Of a stretch of 64,000 nt of DNA, positions 11,642 to 22,207 are shown one piece after another. Numbering within the stretch: position 1 is the first letter of the stretch; every line of letters starts with the position of its first letter. The notes beneath the pieces were generated by a model. It had not been told where the DNA came from and did not search any database. It worked only from the letters and a program-made list of their open reading frames with translations. The position numbers were made by a program, and so were the translations under genes. This stretch comes from Gautieria morchelliformis (Eukaryota; Basidiomycota; Agaricomycetes; Gomphales; Gomphaceae): assembly GCA_015179125.1 (NCBI GenBank), contig WHVA01000121.1:62001-126000 (forward strand). Direction: 5' to 3'.

Positions 11642-12992
11642 ATGGGTCCTACTGTGGGTGAATTGATGTCCGAGCAACATATCAATCACGAGGACGATGA
11701 AGAAGACGAAGAAGAGGACGAGGATGATTTTGTTACTCACCCTCGTCGTGTTTCCAGTCCGGACGAGCTGGAGGAAGCCTCCTCAAAACGAAGACGCTAT
11801 TCGCCTTCTGTACCAGATGGCTACACGAGAGCATCGCCACCTGCAGCTGCACCCACATCAACTTCACTTCTGCATTCTCAGCCGTATACTCCTCGTCCTC
11901 CTGGTCCTTCCCATACACAAGCTAGTATATTACGATCACCGCCAAGTCTGAAGCCAGCCTTGGAGCATTCCATTCTCAACGTGGAACCCGTGGATGAATT
12001 TATCCGCGAAATCGCAGACTTTGTCCATCGCCTCATTGCCAATCGTACGGAGCATATAGAGATAGAGGCCAAGGTGGGCATATTGAGAGATGAATCTGGA
12101 CAACGCCTTAGGTTGCCCGTTGGTGTAGAAACCAGTATGTTAATTGACACATACATGCTATAGTTCAATTCATCCATATGGCAGTCTTGACTCCCGATTC
12201 CCCGGTGTTCAAGTTTGAGTCCAATATGTCTCTCGTATGTAACCTCAGGTTGAAGTTGGGCTTGCGTATTCATCTTCGGAACAGATCCAACATCGCCATT
12301 ATAACACCATGCTCAATAATTTGATCTCGGAGCCTTCGCCTGCGGATGGTCCACGTACTCCCCTCAAGCATAACCACACACGACTCGTCGATTCCTTCTA
12401 TCCCCCCCCCAAAGGTTTACGTGAGAGACTCCGTGTAACAGTTGACGAAAAAACAGGGAAAGTCGTCCAATGTATACGCAAAGTGCGCCTCGGGGATCTG
12501 AATATATACAGCCCAAAGAGGAACGCAGATTGGAGAATTAGCGTAAATCTGGAGCTTCCTGGTGAGTAGTCAAGTGTGATCCTGCATTCAGGATAAGTTG
12601 TCATCTTGGTTTAGCACAGCAGCCGATGGGGACACCGCTATCAACTCGCAGGAAGGATCGGATGACATACACTCACCAGTACTGCAATATTGACCTAACA
12701 CAAGTGCAACAATCCGCCACTCACAAACAGCCTGTACGTTCAGATCTTAAGCACAAATTGTTGGGCCACGTTCATATGCTATTCGTTACTTGTACAGGCG
12801 ACCTTGCTCCATGAACTCGAAATCGAGCTTAATGCAACTGCCATGCCGATAGTATTGCATTCTGCTACACGCCGCCACTCGACAGACGCAAATATTCCGC
12901 AAGAGCAACGGGACGAGTTCGATGACATTATAAGAATTTTCGTCAACAATGCCAGGATATTAGTACGCAATGCGAGTAATGCGTGGGAGTGA
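11642..12992 (+). CDS. CET1: mRNA capping enzyme beta subunit, RNA 5'-triphosphatase
   Basis: The enzyme removes the gamma phosphate of nascent pre-mRNA in the nucleus, the first step of cap formation, using the metal-dependent triphosphate-tunnel fold. An acidic, disordered N-terminus (residues about 15-35) and a Pro-rich linker precede the catalytic domain. Strand motifs are present: HIEIEAKVG (metal-binding Glu pair), KFESNMS, RERLRVTVDEKTG, CIRKVRLGDLNIYSP, and the second metal-binding motif HELEIEL near 12812. Five exons are separated by introns of about 50-70 nt; the first runs 12135-12184. The stop is at 12990-12992. This is the fungal Cet1/Pct1 class, mechanistically different from the cysteine-phosphatase type of animals and plants. 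Confidence 0.92.
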
Positions 12993-13293
12993 TTTTGAGC
13001 CGGTTCCGACCTTGTGACGTGAAGTGGGAGAGATCCTACAGTTTTTATGGAGTTTTGCAGGCAGGTTAATATACTGCTAGGCAGAAGTCAGCGACTAAAA
13101 TTGTACCATACAGTGTATGTCCCAAGGGCAAGTTGATGCCGTAGGAGTTCCTTAATTTACAAAATGTGCGGTCTAACCATGGGGTTCATTGGGTATTCTG
13201 AGTGTGCTATACGGCGTGCTAGCGTGGAATCTCCTAAGAAAGTGACTTAGCCCCAGGGTCGGAATCCTGTCGCCTGTGCGGTCTCAAGCTGAT
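12993..13293. other. Short convergent intergenic region
   Basis: The 3' flanks of CET1 and the PGM-like gene meet here. No coding signal is seen. Confidence 0.5.
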
Positions 13294-14446
13294 CTAATAT
13301 TTGGCCGTACCACCGCCGAAGAATTCTCTGATATCCTTCTGTTTCGGGTCGTATGCTGCAGAGCCGATACCCCCCTTTTGACGTGTCTGCACAATTAGTG
13401 GCCAGAAATTGTTGAGTATCGTGTGGGTGCGAACTTACGATGCCTGCCAGGTGTTCGTGTTGATTAACTTGCGTTACTCGAATGACCAGGGGCGCATTCT
13501 TGTCTAGAGCGTGTGGTGTATGTGTGGCCTCCTCGCCCTGTACACGCGGAAAATGTTACAGTAATCGTGTCCTGCGTATCAAGACAAACGTTCACCTTCA
13601 GGCATACGGTGACTCTAGTCCAGGCAGTGTTTACTAACCCTCTATAATCTTCACCTTGCCCATATCCATTTGCATCCATTTTCACGAGTGCAGATATAAG
13701 CTATTTGTAAATGAAGCTGTTTGATTGCTGGCCCCTCATCTCAAAACCGATAACGTCCTTACCTCGCTGATGCATAGGCCATGGCTTACTACGGCTAGAT
13801 GAACCTCTCCCTCACCCTTTCCATAGCTCTTATCTGAATAGACCCATGGCATGATGAGGTCTTCGAGAGCCCTATTCACCCGCAACTCCAAGTCATTCAG
13901 AGATTCCCCTCAGGAAACTTTTGATCGCGACCATTAAGTACCGGAAACACCTTCCGCTCCAAGTCGATTTGGGCTTCACTGTCATAGGTCCAAGGCTCGC
14001 CCTCTGCGACACCAAAATGCTGTTCACGAAGATCTGGAGAGACAATGAACGGTGGTCGAGGATCGGCTTGGGCATCATAGATGGCTTTGGCCGTTGTGTG
14101 AGCGCGACTAAGAGGAGACGAATAAATACTGGCGAGGCGGTAGTTGGAAAAGGTTTGTCCACAAGCCTTGGCTTGCTTTATGCCTCGAGGGGTTAGCTTG
14201 AGAATAACAGTATTCTATTATTTCCAGTGACCCACGTTCATCCCTGGGAAGACTTATGAGGCAGGTCGTAGTTAAGAGAGACCAGCCGTTGCAGACTAAC
14301 CGTGGTTAGAAAGAGGTGCATCTTTCCACCCAGCCCAGATAGCTTTCTGCATGTTGTGTCAGCGTTGAAGTTTTCTGGAATCGAGACTGATCACTCACCA
14401 AGTTGTCTGTGGACTCGCCATGTCTAACAAAGCTAATCGTGATCAT
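13294..14446 (-). pseudogene. Histidine phosphatase (phosphoglycerate-mutase-like), frame interrupted once
   Basis: Reverse-strand exons give a branch-1 histidine phosphatase. The catalytic phosphohistidine motif is FVRHGEST just after the start at 14446. Then come AIWAGWKDAPLSNHG, IKQAKACGQTF, IYSSPLSRAHTTAKAI, LREQHFGVAEGEPW, FPEG..LNDLELRVNRALEDL and the second catalytic His in VVSHGLCISE. The tail runs to a C-terminal GIGSAAYDPKQKDIREFF ending at 13294. Every exon is collinear with the family except at 13906-13909: four C (G on the coding strand) stand where five would keep frame, so FPEGESLND breaks. This may be a real one-base deletion, a polymorphism or a sequencing error in the homopolymer. 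The start codon lies only 19 bp from the target-site duplication of a MITE. The substrate is unknown. Confidence 0.75.
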
Positions 14447-14468
14447 GATGTTTGTGAAGACAGTTTAA

Positions 14469-15113
14469 GGGCGCGTTCGGTAACCAGACCACGAAAATCT
14501 GATCTGGAGAAGTTACAAAATCTGCAACCCAGACATTACCTGATCTTTTTTTGGTGAAATCGGTATTGAATCGAGCCGAACGCTCTGTGATTTTCTGCGA
14601 TCTCAAAATCGTAACTTCAGCTATGACTAAGTGTGCCTGGTCTTGGCAAAAGGTGTCAATAACACTCACCCTAACCCTAGTCAGTCACACCTCAAGATAA
14701 CTTGCCCAGTATCTCTGCTTGCTACCCCATTACTGCAGCCAGATTAATAGATAAATATTACTTTTACAGTATAATTTAAATACATTGATCTACAAGAAAT
14801 CTCAACCAGCCGTAATAGCTGGCTGTTGTGTGCACGGGACAGCGGTCGTGCGGTTGCCAAGACAGCAGCCAAGAGCACGGAAAGAAGACGGCAAGGCGTA
14901 GAGTCGAGAATATCATTTGAGATACAGCTCTGAGCTGTATCTCAAAAGTATAGGGAGATCACGCGTGGTCAAAATCTTTTTAGATTGAGATTTCGTGTGC
15001 CGAACGCCCCAAAATCGAAAAAGATTTCGCAAGATTGCGAAATCGTGGTTTCTTCACTTTTTGGTGAGAGATCACCAAAATCTATTTTCGTGGTCTGGTT
15101 ACCAAACGCGCCC
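14469..15113. mobile_element. PIF/Harbinger-type MITE (non-autonomous DNA transposon)
   Basis: The two ends are inverted repeats: GGGCGCGTTCGGTAACCAGA at the left and its complement at the right, ending 15113. They match over about 30 bp with one mismatch (C/T at the tenth base). TAA flanks both sides (14466-14468 and 15114-15116), a 3-bp target duplication typical of PIF/Harbinger and Tourist-like elements. The element is 645 bp and has no transposase frame, hence non-autonomous. Inside are a perfect 15-bp-arm palindrome (14916-14946) and a second one around 15026-15046. The near-identical ends and intact duplication point to a fairly recent insertion. Confidence 0.85.
14916..14946. repeat. 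Perfect palindrome inside the MITE
   Basis: TTTGAGATACAGCTC is followed by one T and then its exact reverse complement, giving 15-bp arms with a 1-nt spacer. It could extrude as a cruciform or fold as an RNA hairpin. Confidence 0.9.
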
Positions 15114-15198
15114 TAATCAAAGTATAAATGCCGCACTTACCAGTTGGGAAGCAGCTTTGGCGCCGCACGCGGACTACGCCAAAGGTCTGGTTTGCGAC

Positions 15199-16379
15199 AT
15201 GCTGCCCCGGGCTTTCCGCCCACCACCTAGTTTTACGCGTCTTCACGCTGCTCGTCTCGCCACCTCAATTAATTCTGGCGGCGCTGAAAACCCTTCAGCG
15301 TACTGCAAGTCTCTTGTACAGAAACATGACTATGAATCGTATCTGTGCTCACAGTTTTATCCACATTCGTCACAACCAGGATACTTTGCCCTAAAAGCAT
15401 TTTTCGTACGTGCCGGTGGTTCTACGTCTGAATAATTATATTCATTGACGTGATGTAGCTTGAATTAGCCATGGTTCAGGAAAATGTGTCCACCTTGGTT
15501 ATGGGCAAGATGAGATTTCAGTTTTGGCGGGATGCGATAACTGGCATCGCTGAGGTGAGCAAGTGCCTTCACATCAAGCTTAGTCATAATGACTTACGAC
15601 TGGATTTTTAGAATAGACCTCCACGCCATCCTATCGCACTCGCCTTGCATGAAGCGGCCAAGTCTGCAAACTTGCAACGCTACCATTTAAAGCGGATCAT
15701 TGATGCACGCGTACGTTATTTAGGTCTTGTCACTGGGACACCCAGTGTTCAGAGCGTATTTCCAGGAGGAAGAGCTCAGCAATCCCTCACATAGGACCAT
15801 AGAATCATTGGCATCACACGCCGAATCCACATACTCCACTCTGCTCTACCTGCTTCTCTCTTTACTCAATCTACCTGACACATCTGGCACATTGTCCCAT
15901 GCCGCGTCCCATCTTGGAGTGGCACAGTGCATCGCTGTGCTCCTTCGCGCGTTGCCGTACCACGCGTCTCGCGGTCACCTCGTGATTCCTGCTGATGTGG
16001 CCGCGAAACATGGTCTAAGGCAAGAAGAGGTGTTTAGAAGGATACGAGAAGGACGTCATGGTGCTGTTCATATTAAAGGGCTTGATGATTCTGTGTATGA
16101 GTTTGCGGTCGCGGCGAACGATCAGATACTGACAGCGCGTTCAATGTTCGAGAAGCAGAATTTGATGGTTCCGAGGGAGGCGATGCCGGTTTTTTTGGCT
16201 GGGGTATGTGATATCTGTGGCAGATTACCGAATACTTATGAACTGTTCAGATCCCTGCATCAGGGTATCTGACCCGGCTAGAAAAGGTTAATTTTGACGC
16301 GCTACATCCTACACTGCAAATGAGAGATTGGAAGTTGCCGTGGCGAATATGGAGGGGTTATTACAAGCATGTGTTTTGA
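15199..16379 (+). CDS. NDUFAF6-like mitochondrial complex I assembly factor (phytoene/squalene synthase fold)
   Basis: The product belongs to the squalene/phytoene-synthase superfamily branch that assists assembly of respiratory complex I in mitochondria. The start MLPRAFRPPPSFTRLHAARL gives an Arg-rich, acid-free presequence as expected for matrix import. After it come YCKSLVQKHDYESYLCSQFY, LAMVQENVSTLVMGKMRFQFWRDA (with the family's WRDA), RHPIALALHEA, SLLNLPDTSGTLSHAASHLG, and VAQCIAVLLRALPYHASRGH with IPADVAAKHG. The C-terminal NFDALHPTLQMRDWKLPWRIW ends at 16379. Introns occur near 15408, 15554, 15710 and 16203. The Asp-rich catalytic motifs of true prenyl synthases are not evident, as expected for NDUFAF6. 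The MITE ends 85 bp upstream of this start. Confidence 0.87.
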
Positions 16380-16602
16380 TATTGAGCCAGGAGTAACCAT
16401 AGTTTTGTTTGCCCAATCATGAGAGAAAGTTACTGTTGGTAAAAGGAGATCGCAATTTACATAACAGGACAGACGCGCAGAAGAACCGTTCGCATACGGT
16501 TCCCGCGTACATACGCGCTTCGAATCTCCCTTCCACAAACCATCACTATACCGTCCGTGCACTTGTCTGGAGTCTCCTCGAGTGGTGCTGAAACACGTGA
16601 GC

Positions 16603-19600
16603 ATGACTCCTCGACCCCGTTCTTCCATAGACGACTTGTCTGGTAAGCCAGCCACATAGTTGTAGTTCTCATCTTCCAACAGTTGTGCTTCTCCAGATGA
16701 GATTATCTCACTAATCATCTACCAATTGGTGGACCCTTCCCCTCTTAGCGTGACTTCCAAACGCTTCTATCGTATCTCAAAGGATCCCTACGTTCGCTCA
16801 TCTTACTTCCTTACCCGGCATGGTCCACAACAAGCCTTCTATTGGACTCTCTCTCGGGGCAAACTAGTTAACGAGCGGGTCCTTGATGTGAGACTTCTCG
16901 CAGTCCTGATCCGCTTCCGTGTCCATTCGAACCTATTTCCAGATCCTCCTCACTTCTGGGGCCCATTTCTCCCGATACCTCCTTCAAATTGCAATCCATC
17001 ATTATTTCCGCACTACGGCACATTTCATCAAGCATCCTTGGGCGCGCACACTCCCGCTGCCGGTGTTCACTCACTTTATGAACCTTGGACGTCAGTTCGG
17101 AGCTGATGTGCCCCTCGCCAAAGGAGAGGACGACGGCGCCGTCTTTCTAGGTTGGCTTAAGGAGAGAATTAGTCCAGGTTTGGGAAAGAAGGTCGATCTA
17201 CAAGTCATCAAAACTTTATTCGAGAAGTATGGGTTTATGGTCTTTGCCCCCAAGGTATGTTATATTTCAGATAAGGAAACTTCCCTGGAATTATACCGCG
17301 TATAGGATCCTATTGCCGCACAGCTTCCTTTAGCATTCGCTCTTGAACCATCTTTGCTTCCGCTGGCTGTTACGAATGGATTCCGCATGGAAGCAAAGGT
17401 AGCGTTTTTACTTGGCAATCCGGTTCTTGCTCACGTCCACCGCCAGTATCGAGATTTCATATTCCGCAAGATGTTTGAGAGGCAACCTCGTGAAGGGCGT
17501 GTAGCCGAAATCGTAAGAAACGTCCGGGAGATGACCAGGCTCGATGAGAGGTGCGTCTTACGACCAATGTCACTCCGCCAGATCAGGGAGTATAGCCTTG
17601 CTTTGACAGCATGTTCCTGAGCCGAACAGTGGCCGCCGAAGTATGCATGGAATGTCGGAGCAATGAGGCAGGTTATCTTGCTCTGAAAGGACTCGATGAT
17701 TCCGGAGACCTCTTGTTTGAACTTAAAGACCTTATCAATGACCTTCTCAAGGTCTGTTTGTCCCGCATTGTTTGAAGTCATAGTGATACGATCCCACTCC
17801 AGCTCTTTCTGAAGACTCGCTCAGTCACGAACCCAAATACAGTCCTCACCATCCAATCACTTTATCGCGACTTCTCTCCATCGTACTGCTCGACATCTGC
17901 CAGACTTGTCATGTTAATTACAGTATTTTGCACCAGCCCATCCTCTGGCATACTCTATGCTGAGTCTTCCAGCATACCCCCCAAACTCACATGTGCAGTG
18001 CTTAAGGCGAAGCTTGACCATCTCGGGATACTACCACTGACAAGGCCAGACCTGGTTGACATTCTGACAAGCCCGTGGTGCGAAAAGCATGGTCCAGTGT
18101 TCATGTGGGCAAAGGAACAAATGCATATGACTGACCAGCAACTTCAAACATTAGCCGAGGAAGTCGCAGTACGGAGTATTGGAATGAGTTGTAAGGTTTG
18201 CCCCTTTCTACTATTCTTAACAATGTGACCTCGTAATGCTTAATCTATGTGGAACAGGGAAAGCTAATTCGACGTCTAGCTGATATATATGCTACCGTGC
18301 ATGACCACGTTGCGTCTGCTGTGAAGCTTCATCGCGTCGACATAGAGGCACTCCCAGACTATTGGGCGGATGATGATTGTGAATTTCGCACAGGCCTGAA
18401 CGCTGGTTTTGGGCGGGATAGCCCCATATATTGTACGTGGGCGGCGGACAAGTCGGGGGAGGAGGAGCAGGAAGACGACAGTGACAATGATTATGCTCTT
18501 GATGACACAAATAGTGACGAGGAGGAGGGAGGGGACGAGCGGATACATGACGAGGGTGAAAGGGTTTCCAAACGAGAACTTGTATGTCATCCATGCTCAG
18601 AAGATGTCACAGTACAACTCACGACATGCCAGGGGTTGATTAGCCAAGACACCCTTATGAGCCGGATACAGCTGGATACTGAGAATAGCCTTCGCACAAG
18701 GAGGCGATACTGGCACAGTCGCTATTTCAGCCAACCTGACAGTCAGCTTAAATTGCCATACCCTTGTGGTGAGCCATTAGCTTCATTAGTGTTGATCTGT
18801 CAGCCAACGGTGCTCTACAGAAGCAGTACCCGTTGGCCATTGGATTTTAGAAAAATATGGCCCTCGCGATCCAGTTACTGCTGTTTTCATGACTCACGCA
18901 ATCATCAATGACTACAGGACAATGCTTCAATGTTATCTCGAAGATAACGTACCGAGAGCTCAGCACGTACCTATCACGCTGAAGCATTTCAAGGTCATGG
19001 CTAGGCTGGGTCGTGAGCCTGTAAGCATAATGATCTGCGACATTTTCTCACTGCTCATTATCGTTCAACTTTAGTATTGGCAACTGTGGCGCGAGATTGA
19101 GCACGTCGAATTTTTCTTTAGCGAGGACGATTACCTAGATTCATCGGACGATGCGCCGTTCTCAGAGACTACTCGCTCAGTTCCAGCTGCACATGCTACC
19201 AAATTAGAGGTCAAGACTCCAGAGCTTGAAATGAACGCTTCATCAAATACGCATCCTTCGCTCGTCTTAAGCTCTGATCAGTCTCCACGCAAGCGACCTC
19301 GAAGGACTGTGGCGTCTGCGGCACCATCGTATGTTGTGCCGGACTCGGACGACGAGGCAATTGCGGAAGAAAACATTAGCTATGACTCCCAAATCCAGAG
19401 GAAGACCAAGGGTAAAGCGAAAGCCGAATCAAGCCTGCAGGCTTGGATCAAGCATCTAACCGCTTTACTCAAGGAAGAAGAGAAGAAGGTTATCTTGTTT
19501 TCTAGTCACGCGAACGAAGTCAGTCTTATGTACATCTCATCCACAGTATAAGGAAAAGAAGAAGACGATTGAAAAGAAGGAGAACGGCAAGCCCAAATAT

Positions 19601-19881
19601 CGATTAGCCAAGGTCAGACAAATGAAAAGGGCGATTTACCCTGACTGATTCTCCATGTTATCAAGAGCGATTTCATGAAATCACTGGCGGCCCACTTGCG
19701 CGACATGCGCATCACGGAGCGGCAGCGTCGTAACAAGGATTCATTCTATCGCCGTGGCAAGATTATAGACATGGACAGCGACTTTGACTCGTTTCAGGAG
19801 AGTGATGATGATGAGTATGTATTACGGCAACCTAAAGCTAAGAGGAAGCGCATCGAGGATTCTCGTATTGACGAAGATTGA
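16603..19881 (+). CDS. F-box-like protein with acidic, nuclear-type C-terminus
   Basis: The first exon (MTPRPRSSIDDLS) splices at about 16644 to EIISLIIYQLVDPSPLSVTS and KRFYRIS, an F-box-like helix set that would contact Skp1 in an SCF ubiquitin ligase. A long helical middle follows, containing FFRTTAHFIKHPWARTLPLP-type segments, DPIAAQLPLAFALEPSLLPL, KLDHLGILPLTRPDLVDILT and GPVFMWAKEQMHMTD. A strongly acidic insert lies at about 18440-18560. The C-terminal third has EKYGPRDPVTAVFMTHAI, then KRPRRTVASAAPSYVVPDSD and two basic/acidic tracts up to KRIEDSRIDED* at 19881. At least nine introns are required. The family seems basidiomycete-specific; substrates are unknown. The link between the F-box half and the C-terminal half relies on splice-compatible frames, so two genes cannot be fully excluded. 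Confidence 0.65.
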
Positions 19882-20039
19882 TGATACCGCAATCTGTTCT
19901 GGACGTGGATGCTACATATTTTATTCAATTCGACTTTTGTACCAAGCTGTTCATTTGTGAAGCTTGAATTGCGGGCATCAGCGGCAGCAGAGATGCGTGG
20001 GACCGCGTGCCGGAACCATGACGTGTGATTCGGACATCC

Positions 20040-21450
20040 ATGTCCTCGCTCCCAGATGATAAGCAGCAAGTACTCGCGGAGTTCCGCCGTCGGGTAGAGG
20101 AAGAAGGCATTATACACGATGGGGACACCATTGGCACTGACGATGACACTCTCTTGTGATTATTTCCGCCGTATTGTGAGCCCTTCCGTGCTAACTGTGG
20201 GCTCCCACCCAGACGTTTCCTCCGAGCGCGCAAGTTCGACAGTAAGAATGCGAAGACAATGCTTGAAAAGTGTCAGAAGTGGCGCCAAACTGTTGAAGGT
20301 GTGGGTCTGGACGCTCTGTACGACGAGATAGATCCGTTCGACGTGAGTGATCGATCGAGCCAGACAGCCTCAGTTTTCTCAATTTCTATCGTACCGATGC
20401 AAGTATCCTGAACGCGATATAGTATTTAAATACTGGCCTCTCTGGTTTCACAAGGTGTGTAGCACTTGGGTGCGTTCTACTGTCTGTTTACTTTCTTCTG
20501 ACAGACAGATAAAGTACATGTGCATCCTGGGGGAATGCCAACTGTTCATCTGATGCCATCCTGATAGGAAGGCCGCCCACTCAATATTCAGACTTTCGGC
20601 GCAATGGACATCAATGCTTGTGCGTGGTGTTCTTATTGTTGTAACGTGTAAATGGCTAACTGGAAACAGTGTACCAGCACGTGAAGCCGCAACGGCAGTG
20701 GCGTACATTCCTCACCAACGCTGAGGCTTTGACGCGCGAAGTTCTCCCCGCATGCTCCCGAGCGAAAGGGGAAAAGGTCACAGCTGCGTATTGCATAGTT
20801 GATCTGAAAGGCTTTGGGTGAGTAGGGCTGGCTCCTTTTCGAGCTGGGCGCGGTTTATTGACTAGCCGAAAGCTTGAGCCAGTTCTGGCAAATAAAAGGC
20901 CTCGTGAGAGATTCCTTTCAGGTGTCGCAGGACTACTACCCTGAAACGTATGAGTTGTTCTCCTGTAGTTTCCGCCGCTTACCCCAGCTTTTGACAGGAT
21001 GGGACGACTAGCCGTAGTCAATGCACCGTCTTCCTTCACCATCATATGGAACGTTGTCAAGCGATGGCTCGCGCCAGAGACAGTTGCCAAAGTTGATATT
21101 TTAGGCAAGCCTTAACTAGCATGGTTTGATCAGTGCTTTGACTAACTTGACTCGCGCATTCTTTGTTGCTAGGGAGTGACTATATGGAACATCTCCTGAA
21201 ATACGTCGACGCTGAAAACTTGCCGGCGAGTCTCGGCGGCACATGCACGTGTGATACATTGGGAGGGTGTAGTTTGAGTAGCGCTGGTCCGTGGCTAGAC
21301 AACAGGGTTTACACAGGGCATGGTCCATCACGGTATCGTGCACCCGAGCCGCTGGGAGATGCGAATGGGGTGAGCTCTGTGGAGCACGAGATAGACGCAG
21401 AAGTCGCTGGCGAGGCCTCTCGAGGCGAGGTGAATGGCCTGGTATACTAA
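20040..21450 (+). CDS. Sec14-type CRAL-TRIO phosphatidylinositol/phosphatidylcholine transfer protein
   Basis: Collinear with yeast Sec14, which exchanges PI and PC at the Golgi. The helical N-domain reads AEFRRRVEEEG, RFLRARKFDSKNAKTMLEKC and KWRQTVEG. The lipid-binding domain has YPERDIVFKYWPLWFHK-TDK-EGRPLNIQTFG, AYCIVDLKGFGLSQFWQIKG, DYYPETMGRLAVVNAPSSFT and IIWNVVKRWLAPETVAKVDI. It closes with LPASLGGTCTCDTLGGC, the usual Sec14 terminus, plus an acidic tail ending at 21450. The TDK of the lipid-binding motif is encoded by a separate 9-nt exon (20505-20513). The start is taken at 20040 (MSSLPDDKQQV); an upstream mini-exon could add residues. Confidence 0.9.
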
Positions 21451-21675
21451 TTATTCACTATGTGCTTTTTGCCTCTCCTTTGGGTCAACAATACCAATAC
21501 TTGTATTTATGTGTAGTACCCCTGCAGTATAGAAACCCACGCAGCTTGACCACGGGGTGCTTACTCGCAAGAACCTGTCTGTACTGCATCGTTTCATTGT
21601 CTGGCAGCCTTTAGAACCACTGTCTTCCAACCCGGTTACGAGAGGAAGACAGTACTTGGCACGTGATCAGGCTCA

Positions 21676-21993
21676 ATGCATTCAGGCCTACAACAGGAGG
21701 TCCTTCACCTCTACCGCAGGCGAGTATCTCCTCGAGGAATCTGGCCTACTTACATGTCCTGTAGAGCCCTTCGTGTGGTCCGCACCAAGCCTGTGCATAC
21801 ACGACCCAAATTCCTCCTTATCATACGACACGCCTTCCGTTCCCCAGACGTGTCCCCACGCGACTTTGGTGCAGTGGAATTCTTGCTAAGGAAGAGAAGG
21901 AAGCAAGTCGAGATGTGGGGTGACCCCAATGTGCGGGACTGTTGGGTGAGCGAAGACATGCAAGAATGGGAACGAAGGTGGCGCCGCGTCTGA
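21676..21993 (+). CDS. SDHAF1/Sdh6-like LYR-motif assembly factor of succinate dehydrogenase
   Basis: Small matrix chaperone family that helps iron-sulfur cluster insertion into the Ip subunit of complex II. Exon 1 reads MHSGLQQEVLHLYR, giving the LYR tripeptide. Exon 2 reads ALRVVRTKPVHTRPKFLLII, then SPRDFGAVEFLLRKRRKQVE and DPNVRDCWVSEDM, very close to SDHAF1. Joining the exons in frame needs an intron from 21720 to 21764 that starts GCGAGT and ends TGTAG, a GC-AG intron. The predicted protein is about 90 residues, the normal family size. The gene converges on the TCP11 gene. Confidence 0.85.
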   Translation: MHSGLQQEVLHLYRRRVSPRGIWPTYMSCRALRVVRTKPVHTRPKFLLIIRHAFRSPDVSPRDFGAVEFLLRKRRKQVEMWGDPNVRDCWVSEDMQEWERRWRRV

Positions 21994-22207
21994 TGAGGCT
22001 CTGGAGGGTCCGTATTATTCCCAGAAGACTCCCTCGTTCACATCAACTGGAATGAGACAACTTTGACTACCAAAAATAAGACCTTCGCACAAATGCACAA
22101 AAGCATGTCATGATCCTCTTATGTATTCATCAAGATTAGGTGCGTAAAACATAACAAGGGCCTAGCAAACAATTAATGACCGCAAATGAGCGTGTCTATC
22201 TAACCAA

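Noticed and set aside
12135-12163. Apparent 29-nt intron in CET1
   Set aside because: A downstream acceptor (CATATGGCAG) gives a normal 50-nt intron and a better match to the family (T-I-L-T-P-D-S).
14667-14678. Telomere-like CCCTAACCCTAG
   Set aside because: Less than two repeat units, inside a MITE; not evidence of a chromosome end.
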